Assembly: GCA_035541455.1 (NCBI GenBank)
Contig: DATKNH010000116.1
Span: forward strand, 1 to 64,000
Direction of reading: 5' to 3'
From: Syntrophorhabdales bacterium
GTDB taxonomy: Bacteria > Desulfobacterota > Syntrophorhabdia > Syntrophorhabdales > WCHB1-27
DNA: 64,000 nt
The translations under genes and the position numbers were made by a program. Of this stretch, positions 34,982-43,382 are shown one piece after another; position 1 is the first letter of the stretch, and every line of letters begins with the position of its first letter. The notes beneath the pieces were generated by a model. That model was not told the DNA's origin. It did not search any database and worked only from the letters and a program-made list of their open reading frames with translations.

Positions 34982-35281
34982 ATGGAGAAGATTGATCTCA
35001 AACCGTTTCTCAAACAGAAAGTGCAAGAATGGAAAAGGGCAACACAAAAAAATCCGAACATGAAATCCCTGGAGGAGGTAGGAGCTGAGTTGCTGGGAAT
35101 TACGTTAGGCGCACATCAGCAGAACGACAGGGTTGCCAACAAGATATTACATGAGCTGGATAGTCAGGGTAAGAAAAGCAGACTGGAGCGGTATATCAGC
35201 CAGATGTCCAGTGAAGAAAGGAAATACGTCAGTCTGGTCAGCATACTGGAGGAATTCAGACCGATCAATCTTGATGGCTAA
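34982..35281 (+). CDS. Small hypothetical helical protein
   Basis: 99 residues, all predicted helical and highly charged, with no signal peptide or membrane segment. GGAGGAGACCTGTA precedes the ATG. No family recognised. The 286-base gap upstream, between this gene and the divergent acyl-CoA synthetase gene, holds an eight-base inverted repeat (ATACTTCG at 34839, CGAAGTAT at 34901) and nothing else that I can identify. Followed by a strong terminator-like hairpin. Confidence 0.65.
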   Translation: MEKIDLKPFLKQKVQEWKRATQKNPNMKSLEEVGAELLGITLGAHQQNDRVANKILHELDSQGKKSRLERYISQMSSEERKYVSLVSILEEFRPINLDG

Positions 35282-35370
35282 TTTTTAGCGGAATAACGCT
35301 GGGGCCGTGGTCTGACATGGAACTGGTTGCCTGTCAGCGAACCGCCACCGGTGTTTCAACTTTGACACCT

Positions 35371-35483
35371 CTATCTACCCTTGGGACACCCGCACGCGGG
35401 TACCCGGTCGCCGTGCTCGCTAGATAGATTTCCACGGACGACGCGTGGTGCAAGAGTCCAAGAGCTTGCCCGTGGAAATCTAT
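35371..35483 (+). terminator. Two adjacent hairpins; the second is terminator-like
   Basis: Arms CTATCTA (35371-35377) and TAGATAG (35421-35427) enclose a GGGACACCCGC/GCGGGTACCC hairpin. Overlapping it, a perfect 14-base-pair stem (ATAGATTTCCACGG 35424-35437; CCGTGGAAATCTAT 35470-35483) with an inner GCAAG/CTTGC stem is followed by TTTTT. The two stems share bases and cannot fully form together. They lie between convergent genes. Confidence 0.6.
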
Positions 35484-35494
35484 TTTTCAGGATT

Positions 35495-38488
35495 TCAACT
35501 CAGCCTGAACCTGTTTGCCCGCTTTGTGGGTATCTTCACCTCGTGTGTCGGACCCGGGCTTGAAACTCGCGTCTGCGTGGACGAAACAGCCCGCGTGACT
35601 GGGGTATTTGGCGCCTGTGCCGCAGCGGCTCTACCCGTAGCCTCCTCTTCAGGAATTTCCTTTTCGGCGGAACCCAGAGAAACCACAAGAGCAGGGTAGA
35701 ACTGCTCTATGTTCGGAAGAGAAGTGTAGATCGGCGAAACATAATCAGCTTTTACTTTCGGCGGATACGCAGGTCCGAGGGTAGCCACTGCTTCTCGAAT
35801 ACAGTCGACTACCGATGGGAGAAAAGCGCCTCCTCCAGTCACGATGATTTCGGTGAAGGCCGGGTCGAAACGATGCATGCCGACAGCTTTAATTGCTTCC
35901 CTTACAAAAACTCTGAGGCCATCCCTGATACCAAACAACGCTGCTTTGACGGGAAGTGAACTCTCCAGTTCCGACCTTTCCACAAGAATAGGCTCCGGAA
36001 GCATGGGTGACACATCGAGGGGGATCCCCTCATCTGACGTCATGATGTTTTCCTTGATCTCTCTGGCCTGTAGCTCGAGCCTTGCCTTGAAAAGCCTGAA
36101 CTCGTTCACTTTCCTGCGGGTGGATGGGACCTCCCGGACACGATTGAAGAGAAGGGTTTTAAGGGCGTTGTCCCATACGCCCACACCTGTACCTACTCCT
36201 CCCCTGTAGACCACGTGGGCTGCCGCTTTCGAATCTCTCCCTTCGTCATACGCAACACTAAGGAGAGCGAAGTCGGTGAAACCAGCCCCGATGTTGATGG
36301 CGAGCAGCATCGAAGGCCGCGCCTTCTCGTAGGGCAGGCCGGCAAGGCGTGCATGCCCGGCTGCCGCCGACTCTGTCATTATTGAACCTACAAGTGCCTC
36401 CTCTATCTTGCTCTTGTGCTCGCGCGCCTCGTGCAGCGCTTTGCGGACGTCGGGCAGCCGTGCACCCCTTACAAGATCGTCTTTCAGCCATCGCTCCAGG
36501 CAATATGCGTACGCGGCAGCGCCTCTGAACAGGCGTTTAACATCTTCCCGGTACCTCTCTTCGATCCACGTCGGTATCGAGAAATTCCGGATTGTTGCAT
36601 CCATATCCACCGCGTTCTTTCCTGTCTGTTTGCTGAGATAATGACGCGTGAGGCGCAGCAAGTAGGCAAGGTAGATCGCCAGGACACTCTGTGAATCGAG
36701 GCTTTCCGAAGCAGGAAAGAAATCGCTGTGTATTTGAAGATTTGCTCCCCCGCGCATGAGAAAGGTTTTCAGGCTCTGTATGGCAGGCCTGGGTTGTCCC
36801 GCTTCCGCTGCCTCCAGCGAAAGTTTCTTTGCTAGCGTTCCACAGTAGACGAATTCGTTCTGATCAAAATAGATCAACGATTCTTCGGCGTACTCGTTTG
36901 GACTTTCGAAGTGTCGCACGAGGTCGGCCTTGTGCAGAACTTCGTATGCCATCAGCGCCAGAGGAATCGGGGTAGCAGGTATGGTCTCACCGATTTTCAG
37001 CGCAACTTTACTGAAAGCCGCTCCGAAGTCTATACCCAGAAACGTTTGTCCGTTGGCTGCAACCTGTCCTATCGGTTCCCAGGGAAGAGGTTCCTCCGGA
37101 AGTGCAACCTCTTGGTCCGTCGTGACAAGTTCTCCTTCAGGAAAATCCAAGGCCTCTGCAGGCTCGGATTCATCGACAGGGGCCGAATCCCGCGGGACCA
37201 GCTCTGAAGGCGCATCTTCAGCACGCACTTCATCTGATGGCATTACTTCACCCTTGGGCTCCAGCGCCTCTTCCTGTTCAGGAACCCCTGCAGTTTTGGA
37301 TGAGGTCTCAGCCTGCTCTGTCGGTGCGAGATCAGGCGCCGTCTCGGGTGGGCGTACAACGGCTTGTTCCGTCTCACTATCCTGCCGCTTTGTGGGCTCT
37401 GTAATTTGAGTCGCCACCGACTCGACCGCATGAGGGCCGGCTTGAGACATGAGGTCCTGCACTGGAAGCGCACCAGAGTGTTTTTCCTCATCTCCGGCGC
37501 ACGTTTCATCGGGTGCGACATCGCTACTCGTGATATCGTCTATGACTTTCTCCGTTGCCAGTTCTTCATTATGTACTGGGGGTGCGGCTTCATCCTCGAC
37601 AGGTTGCTCGTGTTTGAATAGAACCCGTTGCTCTTCGGGAGTCGTTAAAGCCTCTGTAAGAGAATCTCCCTCCTGCTGGGACACTGCTTGATCCACTTCA
37701 TCGTATTCAAGTTCCTGCATCAGTCCATCCACCGTAACATCGATGGTACCGGACCCGTTCACCGGCGGAGACATCAAGAGGGCCCGCTCGTCGACTTCCA
37801 GACCTTCGCTTGGCTCAGGTGTGAGTTCTTCGACGGGCGTGAGTTCAAGGGTGAGTTCCTGTGGTGTGATGCTTTGCGCGGCTGCCAGAGCAGCGGCGAG
37901 GTGAGCCTCAGTCTCATCTTTGAACACGATTTCAGATACTTTTGCCGGGAATTCGGGGAGCGGCTCATCATCACGAGCCCCCTTATGACCATTAACGCCA
38001 TCTTGCCCTTCACCGGTCGCCTTGAGGTCTGGAATTACAGGCGCGATATCCTGCTGCAACGGCTGTTCGGCTGCCGCCGCTGTGTGCTCCCTGGCAAAGC
38101 CCTCTGTTGCCATTTCGAGACCATGGGTAATGTCGGAAGATTCCTGAGGCGTCTTCTCTTCAGGTGGATGCGTTGCCCGTTTCTTGTTCTTGAAAGCTAT
38201 AGCGGGGATATTCCAGAATTTTGGCTGGTGCTGGTTGCCGGCCTCTTCCGCCTCTTTCTTTATTGGTCCGTTGTCAGAGTGTGCTTCTTCACGCTGGACC
38301 GTCTCGGGCTGCTCCGTGACAGTTGGTACGCGTGACATTGCTGTCAACGAGGTAAGATTGCAGAGCGTGTCCAGTTTTAGAGAAATGTTGTCCATTTTTC
38401 GGACAAGTAGCTCAATAAAGCATCTGCCCAGGGACCATCCAGGACATTCCCGACCCAGGCACTCACCCGGACCGAACGGACATTTCAT
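35495..38488 (-). CDS. Hsp70/actin-like ATPase fused to Cys-rich N-terminus and long acidic linker
   Basis: 997 residues; family not recognised as a whole. Residues 1-31 hold four cysteines at 3, 10, 15 and 23 (CPFGPGECLGRECPGW), a possible metal site, followed by a short amphipathic helix. Residues about 50-475 are low-complexity, very acidic and Pro/Glu/Thr-rich, expected to be disordered. Residues about 478-930 are an ASKHA ATPase: FLGIDFGAAFSKVAL (phosphate-1), LLAINIGAGFTDFALL (phosphate-2) and EIIVTGGGAFLPSVVD (adenosine motif). The tail (about 930-997) is basic and disordered. GGAGG stands before the ATG. The architecture suggests a cytoplasmic scaffold or chaperone-like ATPase. Partner unknown; a J-domain protein lies at 23050. 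Confidence 0.82.
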   Translation of the reverse strand: MKCPFGPGECLGRECPGWSLGRCFIELLVRKMDNISLKLDTLCNLTSLTAMSRVPTVTEQPETVQREEAHSDNGPIKKEAEEAGNQHQPKFWNIPAIAFKNKKRATHPPEEKTPQESSDITHGLEMATEGFAREHTAAAAEQPLQQDIAPVIPDLKATGEGQDGVNGHKGARDDEPLPEFPAKVSEIVFKDETEAHLAAALAAAQSITPQELTLELTPVEELTPEPSEGLEVDERALLMSPPVNGSGTIDVTVDGLMQELEYDEVDQAVSQQEGDSLTEALTTPEEQRVLFKHEQPVEDEAAPPVHNEELATEKVIDDITSSDVAPDETCAGDEEKHSGALPVQDLMSQAGPHAVESVATQITEPTKRQDSETEQAVVRPPETAPDLAPTEQAETSSKTAGVPEQEEALEPKGEVMPSDEVRAEDAPSELVPRDSAPVDESEPAEALDFPEGELVTTDQEVALPEEPLPWEPIGQVAANGQTFLGIDFGAAFSKVALKIGETIPATPIPLALMAYEVLHKADLVRHFESPNEYAEESLIYFDQNEFVYCGTLAKKLSLEAAEAGQPRPAIQSLKTFLMRGGANLQIHSDFFPASESLDSQSVLAIYLAYLLRLTRHYLSKQTGKNAVDMDATIRNFSIPTWIEERYREDVKRLFRGAAAYAYCLERWLKDDLVRGARLPDVRKALHEAREHKSKIEEALVGSIMTESAAAGHARLAGLPYEKARPSMLLAINIGAGFTDFALLSVAYDEGRDSKAAAHVVYRGGVGTGVGVWDNALKTLLFNRVREVPSTRRKVNEFRLFKARLELQAREIKENIMTSDEGIPLDVSPMLPEPILVERSELESSLPVKAALFGIRDGLRVFVREAIKAVGMHRFDPAFTEIIVTGGGAFLPSVVDCIREAVATLGPAYPPKVKADYVSPIYTSLPNIEQFYPALVVSLGSAEKEIPEEEATGRAAAAQAPNTPVTRAVSSTQTRVSSPGPTHEVKIPTKRANRFRLS

Positions 38489-38833
38489 AGCTGACCTCCA
38501 TGCAAGGGTCTTGCGTACTTCTGCTTAAGCCTCGCGACGTGGTACCGGGGCTTAAGCGATCCGTCACCACCAACGAAAACGCTGCCATGGGAGGCGATTC
38601 GATATGCTTTGTGTAATCGCCTGCCAGCGTCAAATAGTATTATCGGTCGATTTGAAAAATACTGAATAAAATAAATTATCTGTTACTGAACTCTGAGCCT
38701 CATCCTTACGGTGGCAGAGAGAACCCAAAAGTAAAGATTCACCCGGGGAGAGGTGTATTATATTTTCTTGTAAGATCAGCACGCAAAATACAGGTCCGCT
38801 GGTAGCGGGAATGACATTTGAGTGGAGAGTGGC
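38489..38833. other. Divergent intergenic region with hairpin
   Basis: 345 bases between the Hsp70-like and SagB-type genes, no coding sequence recognised. A 12-base-pair stem (38523-38534 with 38546-38557, built on GCTTAAGCC/GGCTTAAGC) lies near the Hsp70-like start. The AT-rich stretch 38640-38690 and 38750-38770 probably contains the promoters, but no element is clear enough to place. Confidence 0.5.
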
Positions 38834-39604
38834 ATGGAGCAGAAAAGAGATCAGTCGATGGAGAGTGTGGGCGCCTTTTTCCAGGAAAAAACAAAATACA
38901 CGCCGGAGAGGCTGCGCGGCCATACCCTTGACTGGAGCAAATTTCCGGATACGTACAAGAGTTATGAGGCTCCTCTCGCACGGATCACTCTCCCGAAGCC
39001 CGAGGTAAAGGGGGAGACGACGCTCTGGCAGCTCTTGCAGAAACGAAGGTCAAGAAGGGCTTACAGAGTGGAGCAGACTATTACGAAGGGACTTCTCTCG
39101 GCGCTGCTCTGGGCAACCCAGGGGCTCACCGCTCGCCAGGGAAAGATGTACTTCAGAACTGCGCCCTCGGCGGGCGGGCTCTATCCAGTGGAGACGTATC
39201 TATCAGTGAGAGCCGTTGAAGGACTTGAGCCGGGCATCTATCATTTCAGGCCTCTGGAAGCTGACCTGGAGTTGCTGAAGAAGGGCAATTTCGGGAAAAG
39301 TTTGGCAAGGGCAGCATTGGGACAGCAACTGGTCAGCGATGCACAGGTTACCTTCATCTGGTCTGCCGTGATGGAACGGAGCACATGGAAGTATAGGGAG
39401 AGAGCCTATCGCTACATTTATATCGATGCGGGGCACATAGGACAGAATCTTTACCTGGCAGCTGAAGCGTTGGGACTGGGGGCGTGCACGATCGGCGCTT
39501 TTCTTGATGACGATATAAATCAGATGATAGAGATCGACGGCGTCAGCGAAACAGTCATCTATCTTGGCTGTGTGGGATGGCCGTCTGGAGAGAAACACGA
39601 GTGA
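38834..39604 (+). CDS. SagB/ThcOx-type nitroreductase family protein
   Basis: 256 residues from the ATG at 38834 (a GTG four codons earlier is in frame). Typical SagB-type nitroreductase: an N-terminal TLDWSKFPDTYKSY lead, the FMN-binding LLQKRRSRRAYR, LLWATQGLT, FRTAPSAGGLYPVETYL, and IDAGHIGQNLYLAAEALGLGACTIGAF. Members include the dehydrogenase of azoline-forming peptide systems, but most stand-alone copies have unknown substrates. No precursor peptide or cyclodehydratase is found nearby, so a peptide-modification role is not supported. A perfect hairpin follows the gene, before the convergent peroxiredoxin. Confidence 0.87.
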   Translation: MEQKRDQSMESVGAFFQEKTKYTPERLRGHTLDWSKFPDTYKSYEAPLARITLPKPEVKGETTLWQLLQKRRSRRAYRVEQTITKGLLSALLWATQGLTARQGKMYFRTAPSAGGLYPVETYLSVRAVEGLEPGIYHFRPLEADLELLKKGNFGKSLARAALGQQLVSDAQVTFIWSAVMERSTWKYRERAYRYIYIDAGHIGQNLYLAAEALGLGACTIGAFLDDDINQMIEIDGVSETVIYLGCVGWPSGEKHE

Positions 39605-39699
39605 CGGAGAAGATTGTTACGAGTTTCCAGTTAGGGTTAAAAACGGCAAAGAAATCCACCTGCATCTTCGTAGGGGGTCTAAAGCTCGCAACCCGTAAC

Positions 39700-39717
39700 A
39701 GGCGCTGCAAAGCGCCT
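39700..39717. terminator. Hairpin between SagB-type gene and peroxiredoxin
   Basis: AGGCGC-TGCAAA-GCGCCT is a perfect six-base-pair stem, followed on the + strand by a T-rich stretch (39724-39733). Placed between convergent genes, it can serve both. Confidence 0.65.
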
Positions 39718-39724
39718 ATGACGT

Positions 39725-40273
39725 TTATTTTTTCATCTCCTCGTCGTTTAGTTTCTTGAGAAAGGTAAGAATTTCTTCATAATTGGGAGACCCGTCTCTC
39801 ATGTACCGCACAATGCCCTTCTTATCGACGATAATCGTGAGTCTTTCGAACACATACTGGCCGGGTTTCACAGCCCCGAAGTAGTCACCGGCATAGCCGC
39901 TGATATTGGAGAGGAGAGGGAAGGTAATGCGCAGATGCTTGGCCCAGTATTTCAAAGTAATAACATCATCACGACTGACGCCCACGACCCGGGCGTTGAG
40001 GGCCTGGTATGCGGAGAGATTCCGCATGTGGCCCTGCATCTCTCCCGTTCAGACCGGGGTAAACGCCGCCGGGAAAAAGGTCATGATCAGGTAATATTTT
40101 TCGTAATACTCGGGACCATAATTGATGAGGCGATCCTCCGTGGAGGCCAGAAACCAGCCTATAGTGGTCTTGCCGATCAGCTCGGTCTTCGCCGCTGCCT
40201 GCCCGTCCCGGGGGAGCACAAGCAGAAAACCAAGCAGCAAAAAAAGAATTGGAACCAGAAGCTTATTGCGCAT
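39725..40273 (-). CDS. Peroxiredoxin selenoprotein with signal peptide (in-frame TGA at peroxidatic position)
   Basis: The frame starts at ATG 40273 after AAAGGAGGTCC and continues through an in-frame TGA at 40049-40051 to the stop at 39725, giving 182 residues. Residues 1-27 are a Sec signal peptide (LLVPILFLLLGFLLVL, ending GQAAA). The TGA is codon 75, in FFPAAFTPV-U-TGEM, exactly where AhpC/TSA peroxiredoxins have the peroxidatic Cys (FTPVCTxE). Downstream sequence is a normal peroxiredoxin (VVGVSRDDVITLKYWAKHL, FPLLSNISGYAGDYFG, TIIVDKKGIVRY). A hairpin starts three bases after the TGA. A resolving Cys is not obvious, so it may be of 1-Cys type. It should reduce peroxides in the periplasm or at the membrane. 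Confidence 0.88.
40013..40045 (-). promoter_or_regulatory. Candidate SECIS hairpin of peroxiredoxin selenoprotein
   Basis: On the mRNA strand GGAGAGAU (40045-40038) pairs with AUCUCUCC (40020-40013), with an inner GCA/UGC stem, a GGA bulge and an eight-base loop starting GGG. It begins three bases after the UGA. Confidence 0.6.
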
Positions 40274-40502
40274 AAGGACCTCCTTTACGTTTTCTTGCAG
40301 CAGAGAGCCTGTAGCCATTCTACCAGAAAAATAAGCACGAAAGAAGATAAACATAAGGGTTCATGGTTTGCCTAACTGAGATTCGCTCAAAATTTCTCAT
40401 TTACACGGAGCAACGTCTGAGACAATAATTAAACGTGCATAAAGGATCGCGAGAAGTTGACATAGCGGGCGAGATCGCATAACGTTGCAAGAGGAGGAGG
40501 CT

Positions 40503-41006
40503 ATGGATATAGGGATTCTGGAAAGGATGGAAGCATCTGAGTTGAGAAGCTACCTGGAGTTTCTGCTCTGGCACTACCGGGTAATCGATGCGTTCTGGTT
40601 CCTTTATGTTGCAGAACGTTTTGATCAACCGTCCGCAGAAAGGCTCAACGAAAAGGTCTGGTCGAAAGTTGCAGGGATGGCTGCCAAAGATCTCGCGCAG
40701 CGCTTCAACATCGAGGAGAAGGGCTTGAAGGGGTTCGCGAAGGCAATCAGATATTTTACGTGGACAATACTCGTCGGGTACGAGATCGAGGAAAGACCCG
40801 ACGAAGTCATCATTTCAGTGCCTGAATGTCCCACTCAACAGGCACGGCTCCGGCGAGGACTTCAAGAGTTCTTCTGCAGGGACATGCACAAGGGAGAATT
40901 TGAGTCCTTTGCCCACCAGATCGATCCGGGCATCAAGGTTGCGTGCCTGTTTGCTCCTCCGGACCATCCCCAGGACATGTTTTGCAAATGGCGCTTCACC
41001 ATGTGA
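40503..41006 (+). CDS. DUF6125-like protein
   Basis: 167 residues from the ATG at 40503, right after GAGGAGGAGGCT. The N-terminal half is helical ([27 protein letters not shown]), the C-terminal half has regularly placed cysteines ([52 protein letters not shown]). This matches a family of uncharacterised bacterial proteins related to L-2-amino-thiazoline-4-carboxylate hydrolase-like sequences; the cysteines may bind metal or a cofactor. No catalytic role can be claimed. The 229-base gap to the divergent peroxiredoxin shows no further gene. A small winged-helix-like gene follows 40 bases downstream. Confidence 0.65.
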   Translation: MDIGILERMEASELRSYLEFLLWHYRVIDAFWFLYVAERFDQPSAERLNEKVWSKVAGMAAKDLAQRFNIEEKGLKGFAKAIRYFTWTILVGYEIEERPDEVIISVPECPTQQARLRRGLQEFFCRDMHKGEFESFAHQIDPGIKVACLFAPPDHPQDMFCKWRFTM

Positions 41007-41046
41007 GCTGAGGGCTGTCCAGTTATTGCCATAGCAAGTTCTTGAC

Positions 41047-41301
41047 ATGGAAATCACGCCGGAAGAAAGAGAGATGCTTCAAAAAATCCTGGACAACCAG
41101 TTTACTGGAGGTGCGTATAAACGCGCCACGTTCATCGAAAAGGTCTGCCGCACTAAGGCTGACAGGGCAACGCTCGAAGCGCTCTGCCGCATGGGTCTGG
41201 TTGAGAAGGGGTATGGTGGAACGGTCGCAGGCGACGTCTATGACGGCTGCTGGTTAACGGAAAAAGGCAGAGCAGCTCTGGGAGATAGCTCAGAAAAATG
41301 A
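41047..41301 (+). CDS. Small winged-helix-like protein
   Basis: 84 residues. The pattern ERATLEALCRMGLVEKGYGG ... CWLTEKGRAAL type (here TLEALCRMGLVEKG and GCWLTEKGRAAL) resembles the recognition helix and wing of small winged-helix proteins. It could be a DNA-binding regulator or a degenerate relative. It is co-directional with the DUF6125-like gene and the RtcB gene; the ribosome binding site is poor. No partner is known. Confidence 0.55.
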   Translation: MEITPEEREMLQKILDNQFTGGAYKRATFIEKVCRTKADRATLEALCRMGLVEKGYGGTVAGDVYDGCWLTEKGRAALGDSSEK

Positions 41302-41412
41302 AGAGCTGAGCCCGAGTGAGCCTTGCGCAGCCATAACCGTCGCACTGCTTCTCCCGAAATTGTATTCGAACCATTTCAGCCTTAAACTAGAGTCAAAAGG
41401 GGGTGAGTCTTC

Positions 41413-42870
41413 ATGCCTGTTCCTGAAGATGTCAGGCGCATATCTGATACGATATGGGAAATTCCCGTCACGTATAAGGATGGCATGCGCGTTCCGGGTC
41501 GGATTTACGGTTCGGATAAGCTGATGAAAGAGTTGGACGCCGGCGTCTTTGAGCAATTGTCGAATGTGGCGTGTCTCCCGGGCATTCTCAAGTACGCATA
41601 CTGCATGCCGGATGGCCACTGGGGATACGGCTTTCCCATTGGAGGCATGGCAGCGATGGACCCGGAGACGGGGGTTATTTCTCCGGGCGGCATCGGCTTT
41701 GATATCAACTGCGGCATGAGACTGGTACTCACCAACCTTACGCTTGAAGAAGTAAGGCCGCACCTTCGCGAGCTGGTGGATGCTCTTTTCCGTAAGGTCC
41801 CGGCGGGTGTCGGTTCCACAGGTTTCATCAAGCTGTCGAAAGACGAATTCAAGACGGTTGCCGAAGAAGGTTCCCGCTGGTGTCTTCGGGAGGGCTATGC
41901 ATGGCCTGAGGATCTTGAGAATACCGAAGAGGGTGGATGTTTCAGGGGTGCGGATGCGTCGAAGGTCAGCCGCAAGGCAATAGAGCGCGGATTCGACCAG
42001 ATCGGCACCCTCGGCAGTGGAAATCATTATTGCGAACTGCAGGTGGCGAAGCCTGAAAACATTTTTGATGAAGCGACAGCGAAGGCATTCGGTTTTACGC
42101 TGCCGAACCAGATCGCCATCATGTTTCATTGCGGGAGCAGAGGTTTCGGGCACCAGGTCGCAACCGATTACCTGGAGCTTTTCCTGAGCGTGATGGAGAG
42201 AAAGTACGGTATCAAAGTGAACGACAGAGAGCTTTCCTGCGCGCCGTTCCGCTCAAGCGAAGGCCAGGACTACTTCGCGGCAATGACATGTGCAATCAAC
42301 ATGGCGTTCGCAAATCGGCAGGTGATTCTGCACCGGCTCCGGGAAGTCTTCTCAGACATATTCCACAAGGACCCCAGAGAACTGGCCATGCACATGATAT
42401 ACGATGTGGCGCACAACACGGCAAAACTTGAACAGCATGAGATCGACGGAAAAAAGCGGGAGGTGCTGATCCACCGGAAGGGAGCTACAAGGGCATTCGG
42501 GCCCGGCATGGATGGTCTGCCGGATCGCTACAAGAGCACAGGACAACCGGTCATCATCGGTGGCAGCATGGAGACAGGCTCCTATCTACTCGCCGGCGTG
42601 AAAAGCGGCGCAGACGCTTTTTACACCACGGCGCACGGGAGCGGCCGCACCATGAGCCGTCATCAGGCAAAGAAGATGATCCGGGGACAGTCGCTACAGA
42701 AGGAGATGGAGGGACGCGGCATCTATGTACGCACAGCCTCCTGGAGCGGGCTTGCGGAGGAAGCAGGAATCGCTTACAAGAACATAGATGAGGTTGTTGA
42801 GGCCACGGAACGTGCGGGCTTGAGCAAACGGGTAGTACGTCTTCTGCCACTCGGGAATATAAAAGGATAG
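41413..42870 (+). CDS. rtcB: RNA-splicing ligase RtcB
   Basis: 485 residues, the normal RtcB length. Signature segments: GGIGFDINCGMR with the metal-binding Cys, GSGNHYCELQVA, FHCGSRGFGHQV, YDVAHNTAKLE, and TTAHGSGRTMSRHQAKK with the histidine that carries GMP. It joins 2',3'-cyclic phosphate or 3'-phosphate RNA ends to 5'-OH ends in a GTP- and Mn-dependent reaction. AAAAGGGGGTGAGTCTTC precedes the ATG. The archease gene starts five bases after the stop, the usual partner that speeds RtcB guanylylation. No RtcR-type regulator or RNA substrate gene is adjacent. Confidence 0.96.
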   Translation: MPVPEDVRRISDTIWEIPVTYKDGMRVPGRIYGSDKLMKELDAGVFEQLSNVACLPGILKYAYCMPDGHWGYGFPIGGMAAMDPETGVISPGGIGFDINCGMRLVLTNLTLEEVRPHLRELVDALFRKVPAGVGSTGFIKLSKDEFKTVAEEGSRWCLREGYAWPEDLENTEEGGCFRGADASKVSRKAIERGFDQIGTLGSGNHYCELQVAKPENIFDEATAKAFGFTLPNQIAIMFHCGSRGFGHQVATDYLELFLSVMERKYGIKVNDRELSCAPFRSSEGQDYFAAMTCAINMAFANRQVILHRLREVFSDIFHKDPRELAMHMIYDVAHNTAKLEQHEIDGKKREVLIHRKGATRAFGPGMDGLPDRYKSTGQPVIIGGSMETGSYLLAGVKSGADAFYTTAHGSGRTMSRHQAKKMIRGQSLQKEMEGRGIYVRTASWSGLAEEAGIAYKNIDEVVEATERAGLSKRVVRLLPLGNIKG

Positions 42871-42875
42871 TAAGG

Positions 42876-43307
42876 GTGCCATACCAATATCGCGATGACA
42901 CAGCCATCGCCGACGTTGCGTTCGAGGCGTGGGGCGCGAGCGTGGAGGAAGTCTTTGTCTCTGCAGCAGATGCTACCATGAACGTGATGGTGGCTGACCT
43001 CGCCGCAATAGGACGGAAACTTGAGTTGACCATAGAAGTGGAACGGGAGCAGCTTGATCTTCTGCTCTTCGGATTTCTTAACGAGCTTATCTTTTTGAAA
43101 GATGCTCGCCAGCTGCTTCTCCGCGTGGACAGCCTCTCTATCGTGAAGGCTGATTCCCGGTTCGGTGTGAAAAGCACGCTGTACGGTGAAAGGATTGACC
43201 CGAATAAGCATCCACTCAACGTCGACGTCAAGGCTGTAACCCTGCACCAATTCAGTCTGCGCCAAAAAAACGGCCGTTGGGAAGCCTTCGTCATCCTCGA
43301 CATCTGA
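42876..43307 (+). CDS. Archease (RtcB activator)
   Basis: 143 residues, GTG start with AAAAGGATAGTAAG just before it, overlapping the end region of rtcB. The archease signature DDTAIADVAFEAWG keeps the metal-binding Asp of the usual HTADIG motif, though the His of that motif is replaced. The end KAVTLHQFSL ... EAFVILDI holds the terminal acidic residue of the family. Archease binds metal and helps RtcB accept GTP and turn over repeatedly. The tight gene pair strongly supports the function. Confidence 0.88.
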   Translation: MPYQYRDDTAIADVAFEAWGASVEEVFVSAADATMNVMVADLAAIGRKLELTIEVEREQLDLLLFGFLNELIFLKDARQLLLRVDSLSIVKADSRFGVKSTLYGERIDPNKHPLNVDVKAVTLHQFSLRQKNGRWEAFVILDI

Positions 43308-43382
43308 TCCTCCATTTCTGATCTTATCGTTTCAGCGGTTCTGTGATACTATACTCAAGATGATCCAGGTTGAGGCTCGCGC

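Noticed and set aside
38834-39604. SagB-type gene as part of a thiazole/oxazole-modified peptide cluster
   Set aside because: No precursor peptide, YcaO or cyclodehydratase gene is nearby.
30809-40051. Pseudogene or frameshift explanation for the in-frame stops at 30809-30811 and 40049-40051
   Set aside because: Both stops are TGA, both fall exactly on catalytic cysteine positions, both frames stay conserved afterwards, and both have a downstream hairpin.
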